A stretch of 64,000 bases of DNA from Fidelibacterota bacterium. GTDB taxonomy: Bacteria > Pseudomonadota > Alphaproteobacteria > Rhodospirillales > Rhodospirillaceae. Positions within the stretch are counted from its first letter, which is position 1; each line of letters begins with the position of its first letter. Positions 27,146-34,559 of this stretch are shown here, piece after piece. The notes below the pieces were generated by a model. That model worked only from the letters and a program-made list of their open reading frames with translations, was not told the DNA's origin and ran no database searches. A program made the position numbers and the translations under genes. The DNA is taken from positions 186,001-250,000 of the forward strand of contig CANJMF010000003.1 of NCBI GenBank assembly GCA_947475895.1, given 5' to 3'.

Positions 27146-28579
27146 CTACGCCGCTTCGCGGTTTTCGCGCTGATTGAGGAATTGGAAGAATTCGACGCCC
27201 TCACGCGCGCGGCGCTTCATCACTTCCCAATCCGAGAGCATCTCGGAGGTCAGTTCCCAAATCTTGCCCGGGCGGAAGTAGAACTTCTTGTAGAACTCCG
27301 CGAGGGACTCAAAGATCTCTTGGCTGGATAGGTGCGGATAGCTGATCGAGCTGACCTGAATGCCATCTTCGCCCACCAGGCGGCCGTGGTCTTCGTCCAT
27401 CAGCCAGCCATTTTGCTTGGCTTGGTTATAGAGGAACGTGCCGGGATAGGCGGCGGCGAGCGACACCTGGATCGTCGTCGGGTTCACTTCTTTCGCGAAC
27501 TGGATGGTGTCTTGGATGGTCTGTTTGGTTTCGCCGGGTAGGCCGACGATGAAGGTGCCGTGAATCTTGATGCCGAGCTTACGGCAGTTGGCCGAGAACT
27601 CGCGCAGCTGTTCGACGCGCATGCCCTTCTTGATGTTGTGCAGGATTTGCTGGTTGCCGGACTCGTAGCCGCAGACGAAAAGCTGAAGGCCGTTTTCCTT
27701 CAGGACTTTCAGCGTTTCGTAAGGCACGTTGCCCTTGGCATTGCATGACCAGCGAACGCCCAGCTTGCCCAGGCCACGCGCGATAGCTTCGGCGCGCGGC
27801 AGATCGTCGGTGAACGTGTCGTCGTCGAAGAAGAACTCTTTCACTTGCGGGAAGTACTGCTTCGCTTTCGCGATTTCCGCAACGACGTGCTCAACGCTGC
27901 GCGTGCGATAGACGTGCCCGCCGATGGTTTGCGGCCACAGGCAAAAGGTGCAACGCGATTTGCAGCCGCGGCCGGTATAGACCGACAGATAAGGATGCGG
28001 CAGATAGCCGATGAAATAGTCTTCGATGCGCAGGTCGCGTTTATAAACGTCAACAACATGGGGAAGAACGTCCATGTTTTCCAACAACGCGCGCGGCTTG
28101 TTGCGCACGATCTGGCCGCCGACGCGGTGCGTGATGCCGTCGATGTCGGCCAGGTTCCAGCCGTCGGCCACTTCCTTGCAGGCGAAATCGAATTCGTTGC
28201 CGGCTACCCAATCAACAGCGGTTGCGTACTTGATCGATTGATAAGGATCGACCGCCACATGCGCGCCGACCATGCCGATCATCAGTTTCGGATTACGCTC
28301 TTTCAGCGCCGCTGCGACTTTCGCGTCCGAGCGGAACGACGGCGTCGAGGTGTGCATCACGCACAGTTCGTAGTCGTCGGCCATGGGCAGAACTTGTTCG
28401 ATCGTCAAACCGGCTGCCGGCGCGTCTACAAGCTTGGAGTCGGGGATGAGGGCGGCGGGTTGGGCCAGCCACGTCGGGTACCAAAACGACTTGATCTCGC
28501 GCGTGCCCTGATAGCGCGAGCCTGCGCCGCCATCGAAGCCTTCGAACGACGGAGGATTGAGGAACAGGGTTTTCATCAT
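27146..28579 (-). CDS. hpnJ: Hopanoid cyclitol-ether radical SAM enzyme HpnJ
   Basis: HpnJ is a radical SAM enzyme that turns the glucosaminyl head group of bacteriohopanetetrol into the five-membered cyclitol ether by ring contraction. The 477-residue protein has an N-terminal cobalamin-binding-like alpha/beta domain (about 1-170) that begins with the family motif KTLFLNPPSFEGFDGGAG, then the cluster cysteines C206-C210-C213 (GCKSRCTFCLWPQ), followed by FFFDDDTFTDD and VCGYESGNQQIL. The C-terminus is hydrophilic. Two ATG codons are adjacent (28579, 28576), with AGGAAAG upstream. It lies 59 bases after the unassigned radical SAM gene and upstream of the GT21 gene. HpnK at 43.6 kb supplies the deacetylated substrate. 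Confidence 0.95.
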   Translation of the reverse strand: MMKTLFLNPPSFEGFDGGAGSRYQGTREIKSFWYPTWLAQPAALIPDSKLVDAPAAGLTIEQVLPMADDYELCVMHTSTPSFRSDAKVAAALKERNPKLMIGMVGAHVAVDPYQSIKYATAVDWVAGNEFDFACKEVADGWNLADIDGITHRVGGQIVRNKPRALLENMDVLPHVVDVYKRDLRIEDYFIGYLPHPYLSVYTGRGCKSRCTFCLWPQTIGGHVYRTRSVEHVVAEIAKAKQYFPQVKEFFFDDDTFTDDLPRAEAIARGLGKLGVRWSCNAKGNVPYETLKVLKENGLQLFVCGYESGNQQILHNIKKGMRVEQLREFSANCRKLGIKIHGTFIVGLPGETKQTIQDTIQFAKEVNPTTIQVSLAAAYPGTFLYNQAKQNGWLMDEDHGRLVGEDGIQVSSISYPHLSSQEIFESLAEFYKKFYFRPGKIWELTSEMLSDWEVMKRRAREGVEFFQFLNQRENREAA

Positions 28580-28638
28580 TTTGGTGTTCTTTCCTAGCTT
28601 CGCGCCCCATCAAGGGGCGGGAAATTTCACTATCTCTA

Positions 28639-29784
28639 TCAAAATTTCATCAGCCACGGCAGTTCTTCGAGAACGGAGCCGAGCGAGCCTAAATTACCTT
28701 TACGGCCCAACGCCTTAAGGCTTCCGACCACGTCGCCTTTTTTGAGCGCTTGGTACGAGTCATGCACCGACATGCCGATGTGCTGCATGACGGAAGAATC
28801 ACGATAGCAGTCGATCATGCATTTGGTGCAGCCGTCGCGCACCAGCTTCTCGGGCTTGAGTTCGCTCACGTGGCACATGGGTGTCGCCCAGTTGTGACAG
28901 CGCCACAACATCAAATCCCAATCGAGGTAGAAATAGCGGTGCCCACCGAGGCAGGGGAATTTCTCTTCCTCGCCGTTCAAGTGGCGTTTCATCTCATCGA
29001 TCGACGCCGTGGGGTTCACGACGCGGAACCGCTTCTTCATGGCCTTCACTTTGTCGAAGGCTTCGTGCAGTTCTTCTTTCTGATAGTTCACGAGATCGGA
29101 CGTCGAGAACGACAGGAAGTTTGAATTGAGTTCGGTCAGCGGATAGGAGAACGTCACCGCGTCAAAGCCCAACTCTTCCAAGAACGCGGGCAGCTTGTCG
29201 TAGTCGAGCAGGCGGCTCATGGTCACCGACGCTGTCGACTGAACTTTCAATTCCTTGAACACGCGGTTGGCTTCGCGAATCTTCTCGCAAACGCCCGGTA
29301 AACCACGGTTTTTCTCATGCGCTTCCACATCGGCCGCGTCGACCGAAATGATGAAGCTGGAGATTCCCGCCTTATGCAGCGCTTTGATTTTCTCCGGCTT
29401 GAACAAGCCGGCGTTGGACACCAACATCACCTTCATGCCGAGTGCTGCGGCATGTTCGGTGAATGCGATGATGTCGTGATGCAGCGTCGGCTCGCCGCCG
29501 GTGAACAGCAGATAACGCACACCGTTTTCGTGCAGCGTGGTGATGGCGTCCAAACCACCTTGGCGGTCGGCGAATTTCCACTGATCCTTGGGAAAGCTGT
29601 CGCGCGCGAAATTGCAAAAGCCGCAGTTGGCGTTGCAAGCGTTGTTCAGCGCGAACTGGGCGAAGCCGGGGCCACCCTGGTCCAGCACCAGACGCAGCGT
29701 GTCCAAGGCACCTGTCGTACGCGCGGGAGTCTTTTTGGCGTCGCCGGCCTTAGCCGCGACGCGAAGGTTTAGTGTTTGATCCAA
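28639..29784 (-). CDS. Unassigned radical SAM enzyme in hopanoid locus
   Basis: About 381 residues from a TTG at 29784. The radical SAM cysteines are C50-C54-C57 (ACNANCGFCNF), followed by LLFTGGEPTLHHD and a SAM-binding region. The C-terminal part holds a second set of cysteines (FPCLGG, LWRCHNWATPMCHV, GCTKCMIDCYRD), a layout like SPASM/twitch auxiliary clusters and roughly like HpnH, but the protein is clearly neither HpnH nor HpnJ and lacks a B12 domain, so it is not an HpnP/HpnR-type methylase. Upstream in-frame ATGs lie inside the divergent hpnM region and are rejected. It sits between hpnJ and hpnM, which argues for a hopanoid or lipid modification. Its substrate is unknown. Confidence 0.82.
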   Translation of the reverse strand: MDQTLNLRVAAKAGDAKKTPARTTGALDTLRLVLDQGGPGFAQFALNNACNANCGFCNFARDSFPKDQWKFADRQGGLDAITTLHENGVRYLLFTGGEPTLHHDIIAFTEHAAALGMKVMLVSNAGLFKPEKIKALHKAGISSFIISVDAADVEAHEKNRGLPGVCEKIREANRVFKELKVQSTASVTMSRLLDYDKLPAFLEELGFDAVTFSYPLTELNSNFLSFSTSDLVNYQKEELHEAFDKVKAMKKRFRVVNPTASIDEMKRHLNGEEEKFPCLGGHRYFYLDWDLMLWRCHNWATPMCHVSELKPEKLVRDGCTKCMIDCYRDSSVMQHIGMSVHDSYQALKKGDVVGSLKALGRKGNLGSLGSVLEELPWLMKF

Positions 29785-29878
29785 ATTCCCACCCGCGACG
29801 ACTTTTCGGCCGCTATAGTCGGCCGTATATTTGCCAGGTTTTGCAGTGCAGTATAGCGTGAACTGGAGGGTTAAGACC

Positions 29879-30496
29879 ATGTTTCGGACGTTCTTGGCAA
29901 GCCTGTGTCTTTTAGGCCTCCTGACCTCGCCAATTAGGGCTTTTGCGGCCGATCTGGCGCCCCCTGCGGCCGGGGTCGAGAAGTTCCACGCCACACTCTT
30001 GGAAAATATGAAGGCCGGCCCCGCCGGGGGATTCGCGGCGCGGCGCGACCGTCTCGCCCCGGTGGTGAAAGACGCCTTCGATCTACCGGTTATGGCGCGC
30101 CTATCCACGGGCGCCGCCTGGCAGAAATTGTCCGACGCCGACCACGATAAAATCACCGCTGCTTTCGCCGACTGGACCATCGCCAGCTATGCCGCCAACT
30201 TCAAAGAATGGGACGGCGAGGGCTTCGTCACCAAGGATGTGACCGACGACGGCAAAGGCAACGTGGTCGTGAATACGCGCCTCACCCAAAAAGACGGCGC
30301 GGCAGTGATCTTCAATTACCGCATGCGCAAATCCGACGCCGGCTGGAAGGTCGTCGACATTTATCTCGAAGGCGCCATCAGCCAACTCGCCTTACGGCGC
30401 GGTGAATTCGGCGCGGTCATTGCCCGCGGCGGTGTGGACGAGTTGGTCAAGCATATGCATGATCTTACCGCTCAGGCGGAGAAGACGGGCGCCTGA
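29879..30496 (+). CDS. hpnM: Hopanoid-associated periplasmic lipid-transport protein HpnM (MlaC/Ttg2D family)
   Basis: A 205-residue exported protein of the MlaC (Tgt2D) family; HpnM is the hopanoid-cluster member and probably carries hopanoids or phospholipids between the membranes. The signal peptide ends at about residue 23 (LLTSPIRAFA). The mature part has the MlaC-like helical layout with AFDLPVMARLSTGAAWQKLSD, then the beta-sheet part with VVNTRLTQKDGAAVIFNYRM, DAGWKVVDIYLEGAIS and a C-terminal helix. GGAGGG lies 8 bases before the ATG at 29879. It is divergent from the radical SAM gene across 94 bases. HpnN at 40 kb is the expected inner-membrane partner. Confidence 0.92.
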   Translation: MFRTFLASLCLLGLLTSPIRAFAADLAPPAAGVEKFHATLLENMKAGPAGGFAARRDRLAPVVKDAFDLPVMARLSTGAAWQKLSDADHDKITAAFADWTIASYAANFKEWDGEGFVTKDVTDDGKGNVVVNTRLTQKDGAAVIFNYRMRKSDAGWKVVDIYLEGAISQLALRRGEFGAVIARGGVDELVKHMHDLTAQAEKTGA

Positions 30497-30531
30497 GTTT
30501 TTCAAACGCAGCTTTCGGGGGAGAGCGTGAT

Positions 30532-30891
30532 ATGGCGGCCGTGGGGTCGGGACTAAAGGGATCGTTTCCGCTGACAAAGGATGGCATCGAAGCCGAAATC
30601 AAACACATCGCACCCGGCGTGTTCGCGCTCGGCAATCTGGTCGATGACAGATTCAAAACGCTGTTGGTCGGCCGCTCCGACAAGGACCTGAAGCAAGAAT
30701 TGCTCCGCCGGATCGGACAAACCAAACGCTTCAAATACCTGCTTTATGATGATGCGGAAGATGCTTTCAAAAAAGAATGCGAGCTGTATCACTTCCTGAA
30801 ACCGTACGCGAACAAAGGCCATCCGCAACGTCCGCAAAATCGCACATGGACGTGCCCCGATTGCCACGTCTACACGGACGTCATTCGATAA
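30532..30891 (+). CDS. Small protein with GIY-YIG-like start and zinc-finger-like end
   Basis: A 119-residue cytoplasmic protein. The middle part reads GVFALGNLVDDRFKTLLVGRSD, followed by RFKYLLYDDAEDAFKKECEL and an HP-x-RP-x-NRTW segment. This order is reminiscent of GIY-YIG nuclease-like folds (GVY ... YVGRS ... EC-x-LYH), though the second GIY-type tyrosine is not clear. It ends with WTCPDCHVYTDVI, half of a metal-binding site (CxxC). GGGGGAGAG lies 6-10 bases before the ATG. It is 35 bases after hpnM and 4 bases before the methyltransferase gene. I do not recognise a named family. Confidence 0.6.
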   Translation: MAAVGSGLKGSFPLTKDGIEAEIKHIAPGVFALGNLVDDRFKTLLVGRSDKDLKQELLRRIGQTKRFKYLLYDDAEDAFKKECELYHFLKPYANKGHPQRPQNRTWTCPDCHVYTDVIR

Positions 30892-30895
30892 CGCG

Positions 30896-31651
30896 ATGAC
30901 GGCATCCGGCGAATTTAAAGATCACTTTTCCGGGCAGGCGGCGGCCTATGCGGCCCACCGGCCCACGTATCCGCGCGCGCTAGTGGATTTTCTCGCCGAC
31001 ATGTCGCCGCAGCAAACTGTGGCGCTCGATTGCGGCTGCGGCACCGGGCAGCTCTCGACATTGCTGGCGGATCGTTTCGCCGCTGTGGTCGCCACCGACG
31101 CCAGCGCTGCGCAGATCGCCAACGCGACGCCGCACCCTAAAGTCATTTACAAAACGGCACCCGCGGAGCGCAGCGGCTTGCCCGACGCGAGTGTCGATCT
31201 GGTCACCGTGGCGCAAGCCGCCCATTGGCTCGATCTCGACGCATTCTATGCCGAGGTGCGCCGCATTGCCGTGCCGCGCGCCGTTGCGGCGCTTATCACC
31301 TACGGCGTTTTGCATCTCGATAGCGACGCCGAGGCGGTGGTGCAGCACTTCTATCATGACGCTATCGGTTCCTACTGGCCGCCCGAGCGCAGCCACGTCG
31401 AGGATGGTTATCGCCGCCTCGCATTCCCCTTCGCCGAAATCGCCGCACCGGCCATGGCTATCGAGGTGTCGTGGCGTCTCGCGGATGTCGTCGGCTATGT
31501 GAGCACGTGGTCGGCAGTTGCCGCCGCTCGGAAAACGCTCGGCGACGCGCCGCTCGAAACATTCCAAACCGCGTTGGTAAAAGTCTGGGGCGATCCGAAC
31601 GCGCCCAAAACCGTGCGCTGGCCTTTGTCGCTACGCGTTGCGCGGATTTAA
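30896..31651 (+). CDS. Class I SAM-dependent methyltransferase
   Basis: A 251-residue protein of the ubiquinone/menaquinone or small-molecule methyltransferase fold. The N-terminus FKDHFSGQAAAYAAHRPTYP is typical of this group, the SAM-binding motif I is ALDCGCGTGQLSTLLADRF, and the acidic loop ATDAS ends the second strand. Later motifs are LPDASVDLVTVAQAAHWLD and an ALITYGV strand. No signal peptide or membrane segment is seen. It starts 4 bases after the preceding small gene and so shares its transcript. The substrate is unknown; the similarity is to general small-molecule rather than rRNA methylases. Confidence 0.88.
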   Translation: MTASGEFKDHFSGQAAAYAAHRPTYPRALVDFLADMSPQQTVALDCGCGTGQLSTLLADRFAAVVATDASAAQIANATPHPKVIYKTAPAERSGLPDASVDLVTVAQAAHWLDLDAFYAEVRRIAVPRAVAALITYGVLHLDSDAEAVVQHFYHDAIGSYWPPERSHVEDGYRRLAFPFAEIAAPAMAIEVSWRLADVVGYVSTWSAVAAARKTLGDAPLETFQTALVKVWGDPNAPKTVRWPLSLRVARI

Positions 31652-31662
31652 CGGGAACCGGC

Positions 31663-32196
31663 ATGTTTCAAACCAGATGGCCAATGCAAATCGGCGGGGG
31701 CCTATTCCTGGTCTGCGTCGGCATTGGTGTTATTGGCGCCGGTTTGTTAGGTGGCGTGTCTGGCCTTAGGGTTTTTTTCGGCAGCGCTGTTGTGGGATTC
31801 GCCGCAATTTTGATTTCGCGAAAGGCCGCGCGCACGCGTGCCGGTGCTCCGACCCGAACGCAAATTCTCGCAGTTTGTATTGCCGTTATCTTTGAAGCGA
31901 TTGTTTTTGTTTCTCTGTCCAACTCCGGTCTTTTCGGCATTTGGACAGAGCATATGCGTTGGGCGGTCGTGCTGGCCGTCGTCAATGTTCATTTCATCAT
32001 CATGCGTTGGTCGCATGGACCGTTGATGATGGCATTGGCAATTTCTGGGCTTATTTGGCTCGGGATCGCAAGCGGCCTAAATGTGTCCCTGCCGCTGTTG
32101 ATCTGCGGTGATGGCGTTCTCAAAATCGCGTTTGGTCTAATCATGGCCGCGCCGCTTCTAAGGGCTGCGCCTGCCGATACCAGTCTCGAGTCATAA
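31663..32196 (+). CDS. Small integral membrane protein
   Basis: A 177-residue protein with about five hydrophobic segments (starting at GGGLFLVCVGIGVIGAGLLG; the last at ICGDGVLKIAFGLIMAAPLL). A histidine-containing segment (VVNVHFIIMRWSHGPLM) lies between helices four and five. The ATG at 31663 has GGGAA upstream, 11 bases after the methyltransferase stop. No catalytic motif is visible, and I do not recognise the family. Earlier in-frame starts lie within the methyltransferase gene and are rejected. Confidence 0.65.
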   Translation: MFQTRWPMQIGGGLFLVCVGIGVIGAGLLGGVSGLRVFFGSAVVGFAAILISRKAARTRAGAPTRTQILAVCIAVIFEAIVFVSLSNSGLFGIWTEHMRWAVVLAVVNVHFIIMRWSHGPLMMALAISGLIWLGIASGLNVSLPLLICGDGVLKIAFGLIMAAPLLRAAPADTSLES

Positions 32197-32236
32197 CCTA
32201 CGCCGCGCCGCGCACCGGCAGTGACGTTGAGCTCCG

Positions 32237-32776
32237 CTATGGACCAGCCGCCACATCGTTGCGCGGATAGACGATAAAGAAATTACCTTTATTCGGCATC
32301 TTCACTTTGGGAAGTGATTTCGCGTTCAAGGTGGTATTCATCGGCACGATGTCATTGGCCGCAAGCAGATACGCCGAGAGTGCGTAGACCTCTTCGTTCG
32401 TCAGAGACTGCGGCTCATTCAGCGGCATGGCGCGGCGAATGAAATCAAACAGCGTCGTGGCATAAGGCCAGTAACTGCCGATGGTTTTAATCGGCGTGTC
32501 ACTGGTAAGCGTGCCTTGACCGCCGACGAGACGGTCGGCCGGCGTGCCCTGACCGCCTTCACCGTGGCAATACGAGCACTTCTCAAAGAAAATCTGCTTA
32601 CCTTGCTTTGCCGTGCCTTTGCCGGGCGGCAATCCAGCGCCATCCGGCGCGATGGAAATATCCCAAGGTGCGAGATCCGCCGGAGAAATCGGCTTGCCCA
32701 GCATCGGCGTCTCGGCAGCCAGCGCGCTCGTCGCGAGCCCGACCATCACCACCGCAAGCAAACTACGCGTAAACAT
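32237..32776 (-). CDS. Monoheme c-type cytochrome subunit of sulfite dehydrogenase
   Basis: A 179-residue exported protein with a signal peptide (about residues 1-20, ending TSALA) and one heme-binding site, C67-S-Y-C70-H71. Downstream, MPLNEPQSLTNEEVYALSAYLL supplies a likely distal methionine and the helix typical of class I cytochromes c. The ATG overlaps the end of the SoxC-like gene by 14 bases, so the pair is coupled. It would take electrons from the molybdenum subunit and pass them to the respiratory chain. At 179 residues it is much shorter than diheme SoxD and fits a SorB-like or truncated SoxD arrangement. Confidence 0.88.
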   Translation of the reverse strand: MFTRSLLAVVMVGLATSALAAETPMLGKPISPADLAPWDISIAPDGAGLPPGKGTAKQGKQIFFEKCSYCHGEGGQGTPADRLVGGQGTLTSDTPIKTIGSYWPYATTLFDFIRRAMPLNEPQSLTNEEVYALSAYLLAANDIVPMNTTLNAKSLPKVKMPNKGNFFIVYPRNDVAAGP

Positions 32777-34010
32777 GCTTCACCTCACCGGTGGTCGCGA
32801 TGTTCCAGCTGGTTATTGCGTTGTTGTGATAGGCAGCGCGGTTTCCGCGATTGCCGATCAAAACGGTGCGTGTCGGTTGCACGTAACCGGTATCGTCGGT
32901 GGCGCGCGCTTGCAGCACAGCCTCCTGGCCCGTCCAATGCCACGGCACACGAAAGCGTGTTACGGCTTTGGGCAGCACAGGCCCGGACAGCGCCGCCTCC
33001 GCCCATGACTTGCCGCCATCGGCCGACACGTCAACGCGCGCGATCTTGCCGTGGCCCGACCATGCAACGCCCGATATCTCGTAGAAACCTTGCGCCTTGA
33101 GCTGAAAGCCTGGCGAGGGCTTCGTGATCACGGCTTTGGCATCGAGCGGAAATTTGAACTGCGCCACTTTTCCTTCGTTGAGCAGTAGCGAGTATTTCGA
33201 CGTCTCATCTTTCGTCATCATGGGCGTCGTTGTCAGCTTTAGGCGCCGCAGCCATTTGACGTTCATGTTGCCCTGAAATCCCGGAACCAATAGGCGCATG
33301 GGGTAACCATTCGACGGGCGCACGCGCTCGCCGTTTTGGTATAGCGCGATCATGGCGTCATCCATGATCTTGGCGAGAGGGACGCTGCGGCTCATGCCGG
33401 CGGCGTCGGCGCCTTCCGCAAGCACCCACTGCGCCGACGGGTCCACGCCCGCTTCATCGAGCAGCGTCGAGACGGGAATGCCCGTCCACTCGGCGCAGGA
33501 CAGCAGACCATGCAGTTGCTGCGCCGTTCCAGCCGTCGGCGTTTTGTTATAGAGCGCGCCCGAGTTGCCCGCGCACTCGACAAAGTGAATGCGCGACGTC
33601 ATGGGATAGCGCGAGAGGTCGTTGAGCGTGAATACGAGTGGGCGTTTCACAAGCCCGTGAATCACCAACCGGTGCTGCTCGGGATCGATATCGGGAACGC
33701 CGTTGTGGCTGCGCTCAAAGTGCAACCCGTTGGGCGTAATCATGCCCTCGAGAAATTGTAGGGGGCTCCGAACCGAACCCGGGCCGCTCTCGTACAGCGC
33801 GTTGTGCTCGGCCAAAGGCCCGCGGCTGACGTTGGCCTCGAACTTGGACGGTTGGCCGTAAGGAGCGAGCCACGCTCCGGGATGCTTGGTCCATTCCGGC
33901 ACCGTGAGCGATTCTGCGCTCGCCGATGTCGCCGCCAAAATACCCGCGCCTGACGCGAGAAATAATCTGCGATTCAGTAATCCATTTCCGGCCGCGTATT
34001 CGTCAGTCAT
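32763..34010 (-). CDS. soxC: Sulfite dehydrogenase molybdenum subunit (SoxC / sulfite oxidase family)
   Basis: A 415-residue periplasmic molybdenum enzyme that oxidises sulfite to sulfate. A twin-arginine signal is visible (NRRLFLASGAGILAATSASA), as expected for a protein exported with bound Moco. The molybdenum-ligating cysteine is C146 in RIHFVECAGNSG; the Moco region continues with GAL and SCAEWTGIPVSTLLDEAG. The C-terminal half has the Mo-co dimerisation domain (SPGFQLKAQGFYEISGVAWS, RVDVSADGGKSWAEA). It is followed by the monoheme cytochrome. No soxAX, soxYZ or soxB lies nearby, so this is a stand-alone sulfite detoxifying/energy pair rather than a full Sox system. Confidence 0.92.
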   Translation of the reverse strand: MTDEYAAGNGLLNRRLFLASGAGILAATSASAESLTVPEWTKHPGAWLAPYGQPSKFEANVSRGPLAEHNALYESGPGSVRSPLQFLEGMITPNGLHFERSHNGVPDIDPEQHRLVIHGLVKRPLVFTLNDLSRYPMTSRIHFVECAGNSGALYNKTPTAGTAQQLHGLLSCAEWTGIPVSTLLDEAGVDPSAQWVLAEGADAAGMSRSVPLAKIMDDAMIALYQNGERVRPSNGYPMRLLVPGFQGNMNVKWLRRLKLTTTPMMTKDETSKYSLLLNEGKVAQFKFPLDAKAVITKPSPGFQLKAQGFYEISGVAWSGHGKIARVDVSADGGKSWAEAALSGPVLPKAVTRFRVPWHWTGQEAVLQARATDDTGYVQPTRTVLIGNRGNRAAYHNNAITSWNIATTGEVKHVYA

Positions 34011-34091
34011 TCAATGCCTCCCGGCAGGCTGATCTCACACAAACACAGTAGCGGCAACGTTAGCCGTGGAAGTGAAGCGACGCGATCTGCG

Positions 34092-34481
34092 TTACTTCGC
34101 GAGGGGCGCCGGGGTTGCCAGCGGCTTGCCCTTCTGAATCACCCACGTCGACATGATCTTCGCTGTGCCGGCGCCGACATTTTTCGCGTCATGCGCCTTG
34201 CCGACCGGAATCAGTTGCGAGTCTCCCGCTTTCATATGCTTCGGCGCTTGGTCTTCGAACATGAAGTCAACTTCGCCCTCCAGCACCACAAGCATCTCCA
34301 CGCCCGGATGCGTATGGCGGCCCGGTGAAACGCCCGGCGGCACCTCGGCCATCCCCATCACGGATTCATACTGCGTGTCCGTCGGCACATCGCTGCGTTG
34401 GATGATGGTGCGCTTGAATTCCTGCGCCGATGCGGTTGCGGAAAAAAGCATAACGCCGGCGGCAATGGCGCGAATAAGCAT
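34092..34481 (-). CDS. Secreted cupin-domain protein
   Basis: A 129-residue protein with a signal peptide (MLIRAIAAGVMLFSATASAQ) and one cupin barrel. The metal-binding pattern is visible as SPGRHTHPGVEMLVVLEGEV (H-x-H and a following glutamate) and, near the end, the second motif VGKAHDAKNVGAG. Most such periplasmic cupins are binding or regulatory proteins of unknown ligand. The gene is 81 bases from soxC on the same strand, read towards the AMP-ligase-distal side. An upstream ATG at 34508 is in frame but gives no better signal sequence. Confidence 0.85.
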   Translation of the reverse strand: MLIRAIAAGVMLFSATASAQEFKRTIIQRSDVPTDTQYESVMGMAEVPPGVSPGRHTHPGVEMLVVLEGEVDFMFEDQAPKHMKAGDSQLIPVGKAHDAKNVGAGTAKIMSTWVIQKGKPLATPAPLAK

Positions 34482-34559
34482 GGAAGTTCTCCCAAAGTGA
34501 GGGACCAAGTCTAGCGAAACAGTGCAAAGAACCTAGCGAAATTCTGTCCAGGTGACTCG

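Noticed and set aside
29785-30180. Longer N-terminus for the radical SAM gene
   Set aside because: It would run through the divergent hpnM gene and adds sequence without conserved features.
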